Shown here: in pieces, positions 1-11,672 of the stretch
Position numbering within the stretch: position 1 is the first letter of the stretch
Layout of the letters: every line of letters starts with the position of its first letter
Source of the DNA: Gari tellinella
Taxonomy: Eukaryota > Mollusca > Bivalvia > Cardiida > Psammobiidae
Length of the DNA stretch: 64,000 nt
Assembly (NCBI GenBank): GCA_922989275.2
Contig: OV277861.1
Location: forward strand, 93,906,993-93,970,992
Reading direction: 5' to 3'
Made by a program: the position numbers and the translations under genes
Notes under the pieces: model-generated
Databases searched by the model: none
Told to the model about the DNA's origin: nothing
Seen by the model: the letters and a program-made list of their open reading frames with translations, nothing else

Positions 1-42
1 GCCGAGTTACTCGGCGTCTCATCTAGATCCAAACAGTTTGTA
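1..42. repeat. Right half of a P1 palindrome at the window edge
   Basis: GCCGAGTTACTCGGCGTCTC followed by ATCCAAACAGTTTG. The left arm lies outside the window. Confidence 0.7.
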
Positions 43-470
43 ACTGATTTTACAAATTTATTTGTAGCGTGTCAAAAGATTAAACGAAGAGACCGAGTGG
101 GTATGAAAGATGTATAACCAATTTGTATTTTCTTAGAAACTGTCAAACCTGACAAAGTTGTTGATAGCCCGTTTTACAGAAAATGATTGAAACCTATGTA
201 TTTTCATCTTACCCTTTCAGAATGAAACTAGACGTTTTTTCTCAGGCATGGAACGTATGGCTTATGAATGTTTAACCAAACACCGCAGGCCAATAAAGTA
301 CGAACATTTGTAACGACCTAAGACCCCATTTCACAGACTGTCTTAGCTTGGAAAGTATAATTATAGCCTACATGAAGACCACTCGTCGTACAATGGAGAA
401 GACGTTATTTAAACTGAACGCAGACGCAATGCAATAAAACTATGAACAATCATAAACGCGTTAAGGTACG

Positions 471-705
471 TACAGTGGATAATATGTTATTCTTTCCCGT
501 TTAAACGCAAACGTACGCAAACGCAAAGCACTAAAACGTAGAAAAGTACAACTTTTGGACAATTCTGCTAATTCATGTTTATCTTGGTGGCAAACAGTTT
601 GGAGCCTGATCAGACGCCGGGTTACCCGGCGTCTGATCTGGCTCCAAACTGTTTGCACTGTAAATAATAGTTTGAGCGTAAACGCGTTTATTGGGAAAGA
701 ATAAC
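471..705 (-). mobile_element. M1 MITE, right terminus lost
   Basis: Begins TACAGTGGATAATATGTTAT, contains the P1 core at 590-658, and ends at GGGAAAGAATAAC without the final CTCCACTGTA. Reverse orientation. Confidence 0.85.
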
Positions 706-1019
706 CAATGCTGAAATGGTTGATTCAAGAACATTAGACTTGAATATTCCATGTAAAGATAAAATGAAAAAGCAAAGATTCGTGCAACTTAAAAGTAAAC
801 CATGGCTTGAAATTGCAAACCTTACTAATAAGTTAATAACAATAATCCTCTATGGTTACTTTAGCGAAGACTCATTACGTGTTTCAAATGCCACCAATCG
901 CTTAAAGCATGCTATATTAAGTACTGTTTTGGAACATTCCATTTTACTCCAATAATGGCTGAAGTTAGCCACTGTTTTAACACTTTCATCGAAATACTAG
1001 TAATTGCACCTTCCTAAAC

Positions 1020-1700
1020 CTGAAAACAAACACAATCAATGAATACAGAGTATTGATGGTGTTAAACGGATGACAAATCAAATATGAAAATAAAGTAGAG
1101 AGCTCCAGTCGGAATGTCTATTTTTCTTTCAGCTAGCTTTAAGCAACCAGACGTGACGTCTTGAACACAGTTTCAACTAGCTATATTTAACTAAGGAATA
1201 ACACGTTTAACCTATAAACATGTTTCCTCGGAGTGGTCGTTAAAACAGTGGTTTAATGTTTTAATATCACCCTAGAACAGACATGGCATAAAACCAGAAC
1301 ATTGACTTGTGTATAGTTAGCCTACTCTTACGTGACCATCCAGTATGAAGGATGTGTAAGCTTTAAGAGCATGTAGCTGCATAATACAGGATAAATATAT
1401 ACAGACAACTAACTCCATTAGGAACTTGTGTGTAAAAGCTATCTTGCATTAAGCAGATCATTGCCTTAAAACCGACAATGACCCTCAACTTGTGTCTTCG
1501 CTATATAGAGGTTTTATTTATATCCCGACACACCAATAATTGAAGTTAAGTAAACATGAAAACAATAGCTAACAAAATAGAACAACATAGCACATGCAGC
1601 AACATAATATACATCAGATATTGGTCCAAGTACGCAGAGGTACAAACCTCCGTATTGAGATCACAGACATGAGTAGCCATGTCTTACAAGCAAATCATGA
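1020..1700. other. No supported feature
   Basis: AT-rich sequence with no open frame, hairpin or family match that I can support. Confidence 0.5.
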
Positions 1701-1706
1701 AGCAAG

Positions 1707-1850
1707 TACAGTGGATAAAACATTATAATTTCCCAATAAGCGTGTTTATGGTAAACACTTATATGAATTGCAAATAGTTTGGAGCCAGATCAGACACCGG
1801 GTAACCCGGCGTCTGATTGGCACCACACTGTTTGCAACTCAAACAAAATA
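1707..1850 (+). mobile_element. M1 MITE, left half only
   Basis: Left terminus TACAGTGGATAAAACATTAT and a degenerate P1 core (1764-1834); the right half is missing. Confidence 0.75.
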
Positions 1851-2230
1851 AATCGGCAGCATTATCAAAAGCTGTCATGTTCTCCATGGTCAGCGGCCAT
1901 TCAATACGGTAAATATGTGTCTAAAGACAATCCACTCTTTATTGAGGAATAAAAGTAAATCAGAAAACTTTTATGAAGATCTGCATTTTAATCAATTTCA
2001 TAGACATGTTTTGTAGCACCGTCATCTTCGTTTGTCTGGTCGCTCACATAGGTATAACCGTGTACGGGTCAAACTTGTAGTCAGCGATCGTGTTATTAGG
2101 TAGTATGTTGCTATCTAAAGACCAGTGACCGCTTACTTCAAGACAAAGGTAATGTAGAGTTCCTGTTGGAAAAATTGCGTTGCTGTTGTCTTATATTATG
2201 CTGCCATCTGTCATAATGATAGGAAACACA

Positions 2231-2406
2231 TACAGTAAAACCTCGCTACTACGACCATTGGAACGAAAGCTAATTGATTGTATAGTAGACAGGTGACCGC
2301 TTAAAGCAATCTGTTTCACTGTCACCTTGCTTTAAGCGGTCACCTGCCGTAAACACCCTTATAAATAACATAATTTTGGTGGTCGTAATAAAGAGGTTTT
2401 ACTGTA
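2231..2406. mobile_element. M2 MITE (pogo-like ends)
   Basis: TACAGTAAAACCTCGCTACT at the left and AAGAGGTTTTACTGTA at the right, with TA on both sides. The interior holds inverted GACAGGTGACCGCTTAAAGC arms. CAGTAAAACCTC-type ends are characteristic of pogo/Tigger relatives. Confidence 0.85.
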
Positions 2407-2690
2407 TATTTAAAACGTGTTGGGTACATTCTAAACGTCAGTACAACAAATTAGTGCAGACGCTTATTCAAAACTATAAATGATACTGTGTTATACGTGT
2501 TTATGGTTTTATATGGTTTGCAATTTCCCCTCACAGTGTGCGAGGCACAAATGGCTTACCCTGGTGACAGAGCCATGTGGTATATTTCCGGGAAGAAATA
2601 ATCATACTATGCAAATATCCAGACTTGCTTACATTCAATGAACATTGTGTTTGAGCATGTAATTGAATATAGACTGACCAGACATCGAGA

Positions 2691-2899
2691 TACAGTAAAA
2701 CCTCTCTATAACGTACACTAAAAGAAGGCTAATTGATTGTATAAAATACAGGTGACCGCTTAAAGCAATGTGACAGTAAAACAGAAAGCTCTTATAGGAG
2801 CTTTCTGTTTTACTGTCACATTGCTTTAGGCAGTTACCTGTCTTCAAAACCCTTATAATTAACGCAATTTATTGGTCGTAATAGAGAGGTTTAACTGTA
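2691..2899. mobile_element. M2 MITE, full length, strong P2 core
   Basis: TA-flanked ends TACAGTAAAACCTCTC and GAGAGGTTTAACTGTA. The core is a long inverted repeat around AGCTCTTATAGGAGCT, with arms extending through GACAGTAAAACAGAA and TTAAAGCAATGT. Confidence 0.9.
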
Positions 2900-2907
2900 C
2901 CTCATGC

Positions 2908-2975
2908 CGTACAGCAAACCCTGTCTATAACGGCCACTCGATATAGAAACATGGCGATCTCTAAATATATATACT
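2908..2975. repeat. M2-like terminal fragment
   Basis: TACAGCAAACCCTGTCTATA followed by ACGGCCACTCGATATAG, a lone pogo-type end right beside the complete copy. Confidence 0.5.
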
Positions 2976-3084
2976 GCTTGATTGTTTGAACCCTGGTGAC
3001 GAGTATATTCATCATGATTACCCTGGTCATAGATCTAATGTGCAATATTGAATGAAATCCAAACTTGTTTGATTGACCTTTTTC

Positions 3085-3690
3085 TTTATGCTATTTTTAT
3101 ATTGATAAGGCCTGCTCCGTCTATAAATACCTTACCTGCATATGTGAGGTAACTATTTATAGCTAAATGGTTAAAATCGAATGAATTAATTTTAGCACGT
3201 CTTAACATCTACATCTACATCGTACGTTGGCGCAGTCACTATTGACGTATTACGCAACGGGTTTGGAATGGTCAGAAATAGAAAAAAGAGAGAAACAAGT
3301 AAAGTAAGAAATCAGTTTTAGGATAGACAGAAATAGAAAAAGATATGACAGCTGCGTGTTCACCTCCTCAACTCAAGCCTCTCCGAGAGACTGACGGAAA
3401 TAGTGTGTGGTCCTGTAAATGGCCATCCTTAGTCCATGTGTTTACCTTTTTCTAAGTTTAGAATGACTTTTCTATATATGTGCTATTTTATAGTCAGATC
3501 TCTCTAGGGTCCAGAGCGAGACCTTTTCCGTCATGTATATCTAGCACGATGTTAATATTTAGCTTAACGACATAAGTATAAAAAGGGGAGAGAATAATTA
3601 AGAGGGGGTTTGGACGTTAGTATTTATTACGAACTAATTTATCCTTGAACATTAAACACTTTAACCCTAAATTTTCTTTTTCAAACGTTT
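3085..3690 (+). repeat. Left LTR-like direct repeat
   Basis: Shares ordered blocks with 6270-6838: TTACCTGCATATGTGAGGTA versus TTACCTATGTATGCTGAGTA; TTTTCTAAGTTTAGAATG versus TTTCTAAGTTCGAATG; GAGCGAGACCTTTTC versus GAGTGAGAACTTTTC; GGGGAGAGAATA versus GTGGAGAGAATA; TTTAACCCTAAATTTTC versus TTAAACCCTAATTTTC. A TATA-type box (TATAAAAAGG, 3577-3586) precedes the last block, as in LTR promoters. Confidence 0.55.
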
Positions 3691-3720
3691 ATATGTCACT
3701 GTTAATTTAAGTGTTAGATC

Positions 3721-3930
3721 TACAATAAAACCTCTATATTACGACCACTAAAAAGAAGGTTAATTGGTTACATGACATCAGGTGACAGCTCAAAGCAAGG
3801 TGAGAGTAAAACATAAAGCTCCTATAAGAGCTTTCTGTTTTACTGTCACATTTGCTTTAAGCAGTCACCTGCCTTTAAAACCCTGATAATTTACACAAGT
3901 TAGTGGTCATAATAGAGATGTTTTACTGTA
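3721..3930. mobile_element. M2 MITE nested in the LTR element
   Basis: TACAATAAAACCTCTATATT at the left and GATGTTTTACTGTA at the right, with a P2 core AGCTCCTATAAGAGCT. It sits just after the left LTR-like repeat. Confidence 0.88.
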
Positions 3931-4681
3931 TATATATTTTGACAAGAGTAAAGATAAAAGTCGCCATGGGTATATACTGAAAATTAATGATACTATCAGT
4001 TTGCTCTGCCGGTCAAAAGAAGACTTAATAGAACATTATTTTAAGATTGCAAGAACTAAATTCTTTGAAACCTATTGGATACCATTTGTAATGTGTTCAT
4101 TACTTATATTTCCAGCCTGGTTGTTGAATGAACGTAGTAATGACACTATAAAACAGAAAATGCTTCAAAATCAGTAACTTTTCGCCTTTGAATTTCACTT
4201 ATACTTCGTTGACATACTGACTAAACGCCTCCAAGGAAACAGTGCAACACGACGACGAAGGCCAGATGAAAAAACGGTTAGGTGAAATTATGAGAGTTCA
4301 AAAGTGGATTTACGTAGAGAAATTAATGAATTGTGAGGATGACCGTACAGAAAATGTCTTCAGTAAACAATCGCAGAATGAAACATAATTGTCCGGATAT
4401 ATACTAAAAATGACAAAACAAAAAGATGGTAAACGGGCATATCAGTTATATAAAAACGTCGCAACAGGAACGACGTGGAAAAGGTCAAATGTCACAATGG
4501 GAAATCATCCTAGAATAATGTAAAATGGGGTGAAAAGAAGTGTCATTTTCACTTACAAACCAGTTTAAGGGGTGACAAAACTACATTTGTTTTTAGCCAA
4601 AGTTCATCTGATTTACTCATTCCAACAAGAACTTATTTGTAGCTCTTGAAACTAGATAGGGAGATACGCATTCGTTCCTCG

Positions 4682-4931
4682 TACAGTGGAGAATGTGTTA
4701 TTCTTTCCCAATAAACGCGTTTACGCTAAAACTATTATTTGCAGTGCAAACAGTTTGGAGCCAGATCAGACGCCGGGTAACCCGGCGTCTGATCAGGCTC
4801 CAAACTGTTTGCCACCAAGATAAACATGAAATATCAGAATTGTCCAAAAGTTGTTCTTTTCTACGTTTTAGTGTTTTGCGTTCGCGTACGTTTGCGTTTA
4901 AACGGGAAAGAATAACAGATTCTCCACTGTA
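4682..4931 (+). mobile_element. M1 MITE, full length, nested in the LTR element
   Basis: 250 bp with TA-flanked ends TACAGTGGAGAATGTGTTAT and CAGATTCTCCACTGTA and the P1 core at 4743-4811. Near-identical to copies at 20149, 32127, 41588, 56410, 59055 and 62846. Confidence 0.95.
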
Positions 4932-5250
4932 CCGATATTGCTGAACTTGAAATCAGGAATATGCAACTGACGAAAAAGACCACAGTGTATGTCTCGGAAA
5001 TAAGAAAATTGGTGAAAAAGGTTATCCACGGCTTATGAAACAACAAAAGAGACAATTAGTGCTCGAAAGTTGATAAAGGACAGTGGTCAACAAGCAACAC
5101 TATTCATATGTATGAATGGCCCAAAGGTGATTAACGAAGCTGGAACCATCTTGGAAACTTACAATAGCTTGAAAGAATAAAACCTAATTGGGACCTCGTA
5201 TTAGATATGTTGACTCCAAAGACTGCAAATGAAGGACAGCATCATTAAAA

Positions 5251-5534
5251 TCTGCGACGGGCGGAATTGCAATATGGCTTGAAAGTTTGTCTTCGTTTGA
5301 CTTTAACACCGTGAATGGTAAAGGATCAAAACACACTAACTTTGAGTATGTGATAGTTTGAGAAGACTGCCTTGTGATCCCGCATATTTTGACTGTTATT
5401 ACAACAAATCTGTTTTAGAAAACTTGCCATGTGACGGGTGTAAACTTTGTCTAAAGCGACACCAGGAATGGTCAGAATTTACAGAGGTTCCGTTGTTTAT
5501 CGCGATTGTGCCAGTTTCATGCTCAGAAAAATAA
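5251..5534 (+). pseudogene. Gypsy-type RNase H C-terminus and linker remnant
   Basis: Two reading frames joined by a break near 5362. The first reads GGIAIWLESLSSFDF followed by a GKGSKHTN stretch, the pattern ending gypsy RNase H domains (IARWLE...LSSFDF...GKKHGNADALSR is the family wording). The second reads RLPCDPAYFDCYYN and then a Cys-rich linker CDGCKLC before a TAA at 5532. The ADALS position between them is lost to a TGA and a frameshift. The copy is non-functional. Assignment is by motif recall. Confidence 0.55.
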
Positions 5535-5854
5535 CATAATGTTGGAACTTCATCAAAGTTTTCATGTTAGTGCTTCGACTTAGTATGGATCTGCTGGATT
5601 GTATAATTCTGTCAAAGGTCAATGTTTGCGTTTGCAGACTAGGAATCTTACTGGGGAACTATGTTTATCTTCAGAGAATCAGTACAGCCTGGAGAAAGAG
5701 TATGTCCCTGAGAAGCTCAAAGTCATTTAAGATAAACAAAATTGTACATGATAACTTTTCGTCAATTTCCATGGATTAAATAAGTAATAATATTTTAACT
5801 GAAATATCATTTAATGGATTAAACAATTATTTACAGTGAAAAGAGGAAAGCATG

Positions 5855-6081
5855 GTGTCACCAGGTACACAAAGTTGGAGAAAATTACAATGTGTCACCT
5901 AGTTGACAACGTTGGCGAAAAGTATACTGTGTTACCCAGTATACAACGTTGGAGAATAGTAAAATGTTGTATTACCCAGAATACAACGTTGCAGAATAGT
6001 AAAATATTGTATTACCCAGAATACAATGTTGGTGAATACTATACTGTATCACCCAGTATATAACGTTGGAAAATAGTAAAT
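5855..6081 (+). repeat. Minisatellite, six units of 37-40 bp
   Basis: Tandem units of the form GTRTTACCCAGTATACAACG followed by TTGGAGAATAGTAAAAT. The first two and fifth units are about 37-39 bp and the middle two 40 bp. It lies between the RNase H remnant and the right LTR-like repeat. The unit lengths let one frame stay open, which is why a spurious repeat peptide appears here. Confidence 0.85.
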
Positions 6082-6269
6082 TGATTAATGCTGTAATCAC
6101 TTGCATTAATACATTATATTAATATCACTTATCAGCATTAGTAGTTTGTTAATATTGATATTAGTTCTGTATATGTGTGGCACGGAAAGTTCCTGTATTG
6201 TCAAGCTAGGATAATAATTATGTTGTTTATAACATAAGCCGGGTTGGGGATAGTTTTGTAGTTTTAAAT

Positions 6270-6838
6270 GAAATAATGTCTTTTTGTTTCATTGTTATTT
6301 TAGTATGTACGAGTTATGTTATATTGTTCTGATATGACAGGCCGGGCTTATAAGGAGATTGTAACCGATCTATAAATAGATATAACCGTTCTGTGTTACA
6401 ATGTTACAGCGTGCTCTTTCTAATAATAGGTTTTCCGTCAGGAAGTAACTTACCTATGTATGCTGAGTAATTATTGAAAGCGTAAAGGGTTTTCAAATGG
6501 AATGATTTTAGTACATCTAAAAATAAGGCATCGACAGACATAACGTCACATGCTGTAATTCGCATCATTGTTCCAGGTGTTCAACCTATTTCTAAGTTCG
6601 AATGAGGTTTCTCGATTTGGCCCTAGGGATATAAAACGTTTGAGTTGAGTCTGAGCGTTTGAATGGTTCAGCTTTTTCTCAAGAGTGAGAACTTTTCTGG
6701 CATGCGTCTCTGTCATGGGGTTTATATTTTGCTTTGCGGCTTACGTATATATTTAAAGTGGAGAGAATATTTGAGAGGACGCGTTTTGTAACTTTGGACT
6801 TAAAAACTTAAACCCTAATTTTCTATTTCAAAAGTTAG
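6270..6838 (+). repeat. Right LTR-like direct repeat
   Basis: The partner of the repeat at 3085-3690, with the same blocks in the same order and orientation. It differs by substitutions and by an extra stretch near 6650-6690 (TTTGAGTTGAGTCTGAGCG) that resembles the hairpin repeat at 48684-48833. Confidence 0.55.
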
Positions 6839-6996
6839 TTTTCTGAGAGAGATATATTTTTGAGTGCTGAAATAATATGTAGAAGAAGAAGCACGTTATT
6901 GTGCTTATCCAATGTATACTTGGATGGTGGCAGGGCAATTTAACGTTTCCACCAATACCCCACTGGTTGAAAAATAATATTATACGGTAACACTAC

Positions 6997-7222
6997 TTAA
7001 CCTATTAGTGGATTCTTCCATGTCTATATAATCGATAAGTCCATTTTTTATCTAAGGGGGGGGGGGGCTGGTCAAAGCTTTCATTTTCGTTTTGTTTTAT
7101 ATCGAAATTCCTATCAGCAAACAGTGTAGACTCTGATCAGACGCCGCATAATGCGGCGTCTGATCAGAGTCTACACTGTTTGCCTATGTTCCATAAATGG
7201 GATCGTGGGCATAAATGTGTTT
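6997..7222 (+). mobile_element. M5 MITE with P1 core
   Basis: TTAACCTATTAGTGGATTC at the left, GGGATCGTGGGCATAAATG at the right, and a near-perfect core from GCAAACAGTGTAGACTCTGA at 7119-7184. A run of about 13 G at 7056-7068 lies in the left flank. Confidence 0.82.
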
Positions 7223-7663
7223 ATGAAGTTAAAAGTAGGATGTTACTTTCGTACTGTCTGTAAGGGCAATATGTCTGTAAGACCGACAGAAAGAAATTTC
7301 TGAATTACCCCAGTCCTAGCTGCATTGAGTTATCAATTTTTTGAGACTGCCAATTTATTTTCTTTCGAGTAGCCTATTTAAATCTGATTGTACTTATGTT
7401 ATACCCTGTACATTAACAAGAAGAAGGGCAAATGGTTCAGATCCACATATGTTATGTTAACTTGAAACAAACAACAATATAAATCGATATCAAAACAAAA
7501 TCGCGCTTAATCAAGCTTTGACACACGAGATAATTAGAACGAACTGCATTGCAGAAACAATCTGTGAGTACATGTATTGCAAATAATGTATACAACGAAG
7601 AGAGTTAACATGAAAAAGAGTCTGCTCTGTTTTCAAAAAGACTATGTCAGTAAAAAGGGTTAG

Positions 7664-7899
7664 GTCTGTGGAGAGAATTATTATACTTCCCGTGTAAACA
7701 AAACGCAAATGTTATAAAATGTAGAACATTAGAATCTACAACGTTTTGAAACGTCTAACGATCATTTTAATCAGAATGACGAACAGGTTCGGAAGTCGTT
7801 GTACCCGGCGTCTGATCTTGCACCACTCTGATTACAATTGACATAATTGTTTTGGCATAAACGCTTTTATTGGGAAAGAATAACATTTTCTTCACTGTA
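7664..7899 (-). mobile_element. M1 MITE, degenerate
   Basis: Right end AACATTTTCTTCACTGTA and the internal TAAACGCTTTTATTGGGAAA block are clear; the core is eroded on its left arm. Confidence 0.72.
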
Positions 7900-7975
7900 C
7901 TATTTCTATAAAACAGTATGCACCTTTATCACGCAATCATACGTCAGCGAGTCATCTGGATCTATCCACAATCTG

Positions 7976-8194
7976 CTTATCCCATTCACTGTCATGATTT
8001 CATCTGTTTTAATCAACTGTCGTCTGCTATTATTTCTCAAAATTACCTTTCAGGTATTTTGACTTTATAAATATTGAAATGAGGCTCGAACATGTGGGGT
8101 CCTGATTTAACGCCGCGTTACGCGCCGTCTGATCAGGATCCAAACTGTTCGCAAGAAAACATTGTACTTGGGGTATGGCAGTGAATGGGTTTAG
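7976..8194 (+). mobile_element. M6 MITE with P1 core
   Basis: Left CCCATTCACTGTCATGATTT, core TGATTTAACGCCGCGTTACG (8096-8155), right GGTATGGCAGTGAATGGGTT. The CCCNTTCACTG/CAGTGAANGGGTT ends look piggyBac-like. Confidence 0.75.
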
Positions 8195-8199
8195 CTAGA

Positions 8200-8895
8200 G
8201 AGTTCATTTTTCTGTAACATCATATCATCATTATGTTTCATCAATCGGTGGTTTGAATGGCACTAAATTTCTGAACACCATGTAATTGTTTTGAAAGCAT
8301 ACTAAATGTAGGTAACCAGTACTAACTACAGGGGCAAATGTCAATGGGCAAATATTTACAAAACTTACCATGTAGTAATTGTTCTTCAAAGAGGCCATTG
8401 AAAAAATGCAAATGTGTAGCTAAAGCAATGTGATGCTTATATGCAGGACATTGTTAATGCAGAAAATTCCTAATAATAGAGAACGTATCTGTACCATTAA
8501 TGACCTATATACACAGTGTTAGTAAATCATGCTCATACTTCTTTATAGATATCTTGTTCTTAGAATGTTCGCTTAATACAGATTTTACTGTGTTTCATAA
8601 GTTAATGTTGATTATTCATAGTTGAGGTAATATAACTATAACGGTTTTCTGTATTGTTGATATGTGTATATTATCACGTGTTGTCATATTTTAACAGTAC
8701 ATGTAACTTAACTGGGCTGGATTACAGTAAAATCATATACAGCATACATTTCTATTTCTAACACAATATTTCTGCAAAACAACACATATTAACAAAATAC
8801 ACACAAATACATAGATGTAAAATTCGATCGGACTTTTTAGTTTTCTATTAGACTCTAACGAAGTAATTCATAACATTTCAAATGCATCAAGACAT
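8200..8895. other. No supported feature
   Basis: AT-rich, no coding frame, and no repeat arms recognised. Confidence 0.5.
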
Positions 8896-8900
8896 TGTAG

Positions 8901-9063
8901 TAACCGTATAACCTCTAGACTACGACCTTAATGGTTGTATACAAGACAGGTGACAGCTTAAAGCAAGTTGACAGTAAAACAGAAAGCTTATAAATGACTC
9001 ACCAGTCGTAAACACCTAATAATTAACACAATTTAGTGGTCGTAATAGAGCGGTTTTACTGTA
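8901..9063. mobile_element. M2 MITE, core partly deleted
   Basis: Left end CCGTATAACCTCTAGACTAC, right end GAGCGGTTTTACTGTA. The P2 left arm (GACAGTAAAACAGAAAGC) is present but the right arm is lost. Confidence 0.75.
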
Positions 9064-9190
9064 GTTCGGTCCTGATCAGCGGACAGGGTTTGAAATACAG
9101 TTTCCGGTCAGGATCTAAACTGTAACTACAAATTGGCGATATTACTAGAAGTATCTTGTGTAAACTGTACATTTTCTGAAATAAATATGT

Positions 9191-9425
9191 TTAACCCATT
9201 TATGTCCATGATCCCATACATGTATATAGGGCATAGACAAACAGTGTAGACTCTGATCAGACGCCGCATTATGCGACGTCTGGTCAGAGTTCTACACTGT
9301 TTGCTGATAGGAATTTCAATATTAAACAATATGAAAATGAAAATTTTGACCAGGCATCCCTTTGATAAAAATGGACTAATCCAATATATTAACATGGAAG
9401 AATCCACTGTGGGCAAATCGGTTAA
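9191..9425 (-). mobile_element. M5 MITE with P1 core
   Basis: TTAACCCATTTATGTCCATG at the left, GGGCAAATCGGTTAAC at the right, core ACAAACAGTGTAGACTCTGA at 9238-9303. Both strands are open through the core, giving spurious frames. Confidence 0.85.
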
Positions 9426-9563
9426 CCTGACCATGCTATGTATTTCAGACACATCGGCTGAGCATGTTTTTTATGCATTACCTGACGGTAAGGTTCCCTT
9501 CTCGTTTTCTATACATATGGGTTTATAGTACCATTTGCTATTTGTTGTCTGCAAAGTGAGATT

Positions 9564-9713
9564 TAAAGGCAGTATTGCCGTGACGAAAATTCTAAACGAG
9601 CGTCAAACAGTTTCTATTCTGATCAGACGGCGCGTTACATGGCGTCTGATCAGGATCCGAACTGTGTGAAAACGCGCCTCAAAGTTTTGGCGTCATTGAC
9701 AGTGAAAGGGTTT
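9564..9713 (-). mobile_element. M7-type MITE with P1 core
   Basis: Core TGATCAGACGGCGCGTTACA at 9603-9668; right end GCGTCATTGACAGTGAAAGG then GTTTA. The left end is eroded. Confidence 0.6.
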
Positions 9714-9719
9714 ATGTAG

Positions 9720-10600
9720 TTGCAAAGCTGTTCAGGAAAACGTGGCTAATATTACCAGCCAAAAGAAAATTTATATACTATTTCCTTCACAGAAATATCT
9801 TTCCCCGCCTTTTATTAATACATCATAGAAATGAATTTGAACCCTTTCAACGCAAGATTTAACCATCATTTTAACCTTTTCGCAGACAAAATATCGGCTT
9901 GGAATGTCGGCAGCAAGTGTATGCAAACGACAATATGGCGGTGACGGTGAAAAACCCTCAGCATTCAACCTATGGCAGGTCCAATTTACTTCATACGATA
10001 ATTAGAGATGGGGAATAAATTGTGTTTAGTTACAATTCAAGTTTCGTAATAAGTGAACTTCACTGCATGTATATAACAATATAATGTACTGTTCACACAG
10101 TAGTGTGAACTCTTTGAGAGTAAAAACATGAGGTGAATCCATGCCAAGTCTATAAATGATTCAATATACAACACAAACTCCCTTAAGCTACAAATCAGTT
10201 TGAAAGATTGGGAACTTAATTACGATATAAAGAAGGCTGCTTAAAGCATGGGCAAATGCATGAATTTATTACTAAAAACTAACAGTAAATCACCAAATTT
10301 ATTTTGCGTGCTGCTGAAGTCAAGCGAAGTTCTACAGTACTTATTTCTTATCACTTAATTGACACTGTTAGCTTATACAAACAGACACAATCGGACAGGT
10401 ACAATATATTGCAACATGTGCAAGACAGCAGGGGGTAACAATGTCAGCGGCCATGCATCAAAGGTTAACACCATTAATCCAACTCTGCGGTCCCACTGAC
10501 CGTAGCTGATTAATGTTCTGGTTATTAGTAAGTAATGGTCCTTCAGTGTTTTAGTATTGTTTTAACAGAACAAAGCAATTCCTGACACCAAACACACAGT
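9720..10600. other. No supported feature
   Basis: About 880 bases without a credible gene or recognised repeat. A 65-codon minus-strand frame (9771-9968) has no splice or domain support. Confidence 0.45.
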
Positions 10601-10627
10601 CTACACTCTCTATAGCGACTGGACTGG

Positions 10628-10861
10628 TTTCCCTTCACCCATTTGTGCCCACGATCCCATATATGGGACAAAGGCAAACAGTGTAGACTCTGATCAGACG
10701 CCGCATTATGCGGCGTCTTATCAGAGTCTACACTGTTTGCTGATAAGAATTTCAATATAAAACAAAATGAAAATGAAAATTTTGATAAGGCATCCTTTTG
10801 CTAAAATGGACTAATCCAATATTTTAAAGATGGAAGAATACACTGGGTATAAATGGGTTAA
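10628..10861 (-). mobile_element. M5 MITE with P1 core
   Basis: CACCCATTTGTGCCCACGAT at the left, GGGTATAAATGGGTTAA at the right, near-perfect core GCAAACAGTGTAGACTCTGA at 10675-10740. Confidence 0.87.
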
Positions 10862-10968
10862 TATTGAGGATCCCTAATAAGATCGGCCCAATGTCGGTCA
10901 ATATCAATGTGATATTGTAGAATACGTTGCACGTGTCATTAAGATGGTGGGCAGATATTAACCCCGTA

Positions 10969-11497
10969 TTACATAGCCTATATCTAGGATAGGAAACTGG
11001 TGCCCGTTTCACAAAACTTTGTACCACAAATGTTGTCGTAAGTCAGGTTATCAAAGTCTCGATTATTATTACTTTCTCCATATAACCCAATCTTGTGGCA
11101 TCTCTTTCGAATCGTCTTAAAAAGACGATTCCGAAGAGATGTCACAAGACAGAATTAGATAGGGAAATCAGAAATTAAACGTACTTTAAAGTTTTGACTT
11201 ACGATCGTTTTTGTCGTATGAAGTTTTATGAAACGGGCCCCAGGTGAAAAGTCGAAAATAAAGCAAAATACGCCGTCAATGCGCATTCTGCTTTACTTTT
11301 AGCCTACTATAAAGCACAGAATTATACACTTTTGTATAAGTCCGTGTATAAAGTACCATCTCTATAATATTGACAATATCTCGTTCCATATTAGAGATAT
11401 ACGTTCCTGGTTCGATACATGTTCATGAGTGAACTAATCGGAACTATTTTCCTCAATAGAAGAATAAATTAATTGCGTTAAAATGAGTAATGGGTTA
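10969..11497 (+). mobile_element. M9 MITE split by M4
   Basis: Left part ATTACATAGCCTATATCTAG; right part with GCGCATTCTGCTTTACTTTT, AGAATAAATTAATTGCGTT and terminal GAGTAATGGGTTAA. Removing the M4 copy restores the family's usual spacing. Confidence 0.6.
10998..11242. mobile_element. M4 MITE with P3 core, nested in an M9 repeat
   Basis: TGGTGCCCGTTTCACAAAAC at the left and ATGAAACGGGCCCCA at the right. The core GAATCGTCTTAAAAAGACGA is flanked by long inverted arms. The surrounding ATAGCCTATATCTAGGAT and CAGGTGAAAAG are the two sides of an M9 element. Confidence 0.85.
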
Positions 11498-11672
11498 AAT
11501 ATCTAATGGTATAAAGCTCGTGCTGACTGTACTATTGTTTAGTATCTGTAATTGATAGTGTTCAACAAGTCGTTCCTTCTGAGTTAACAAGCGTGCACAC
11601 GTGTTAACGTCTCATCAATTATTTACCCTTCTTGACAACCCCACCAGTTTCTTAACACTTACCACTGTCAAC

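Larger units (their letters stand above)
3085..6840 (+). mobile_element. Decayed Ty3/gypsy-type LTR retrotransposon with nested MITEs
   Basis: Two diverged direct repeats (about 3085-3690 and 6270-6838) flank a degenerate interior that includes a gypsy-like RNase H/linker remnant at 5251-5534. The interior is far shorter than a complete pol gene, so most coding sequence was deleted before or during decay. An M2 MITE at 3721 and an M1 MITE at 4682 inserted later. No primer-binding site or polypurine tract could be recognised; the M2 insertion sits just where the former would be. Exact ends are uncertain. Confidence 0.55.

Noticed and set aside
5564..5779. Possible continuation of the gypsy remnant into integrase
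   Set aside because: No zinc-binding HHCC or catalytic D,D,E pattern could be found in any frame.
9126..9528. Overlapping open frames on both strands, 85 and 108 codons
   Set aside because: They run through an M5 element and its palindrome; symmetric arms keep both strands open.
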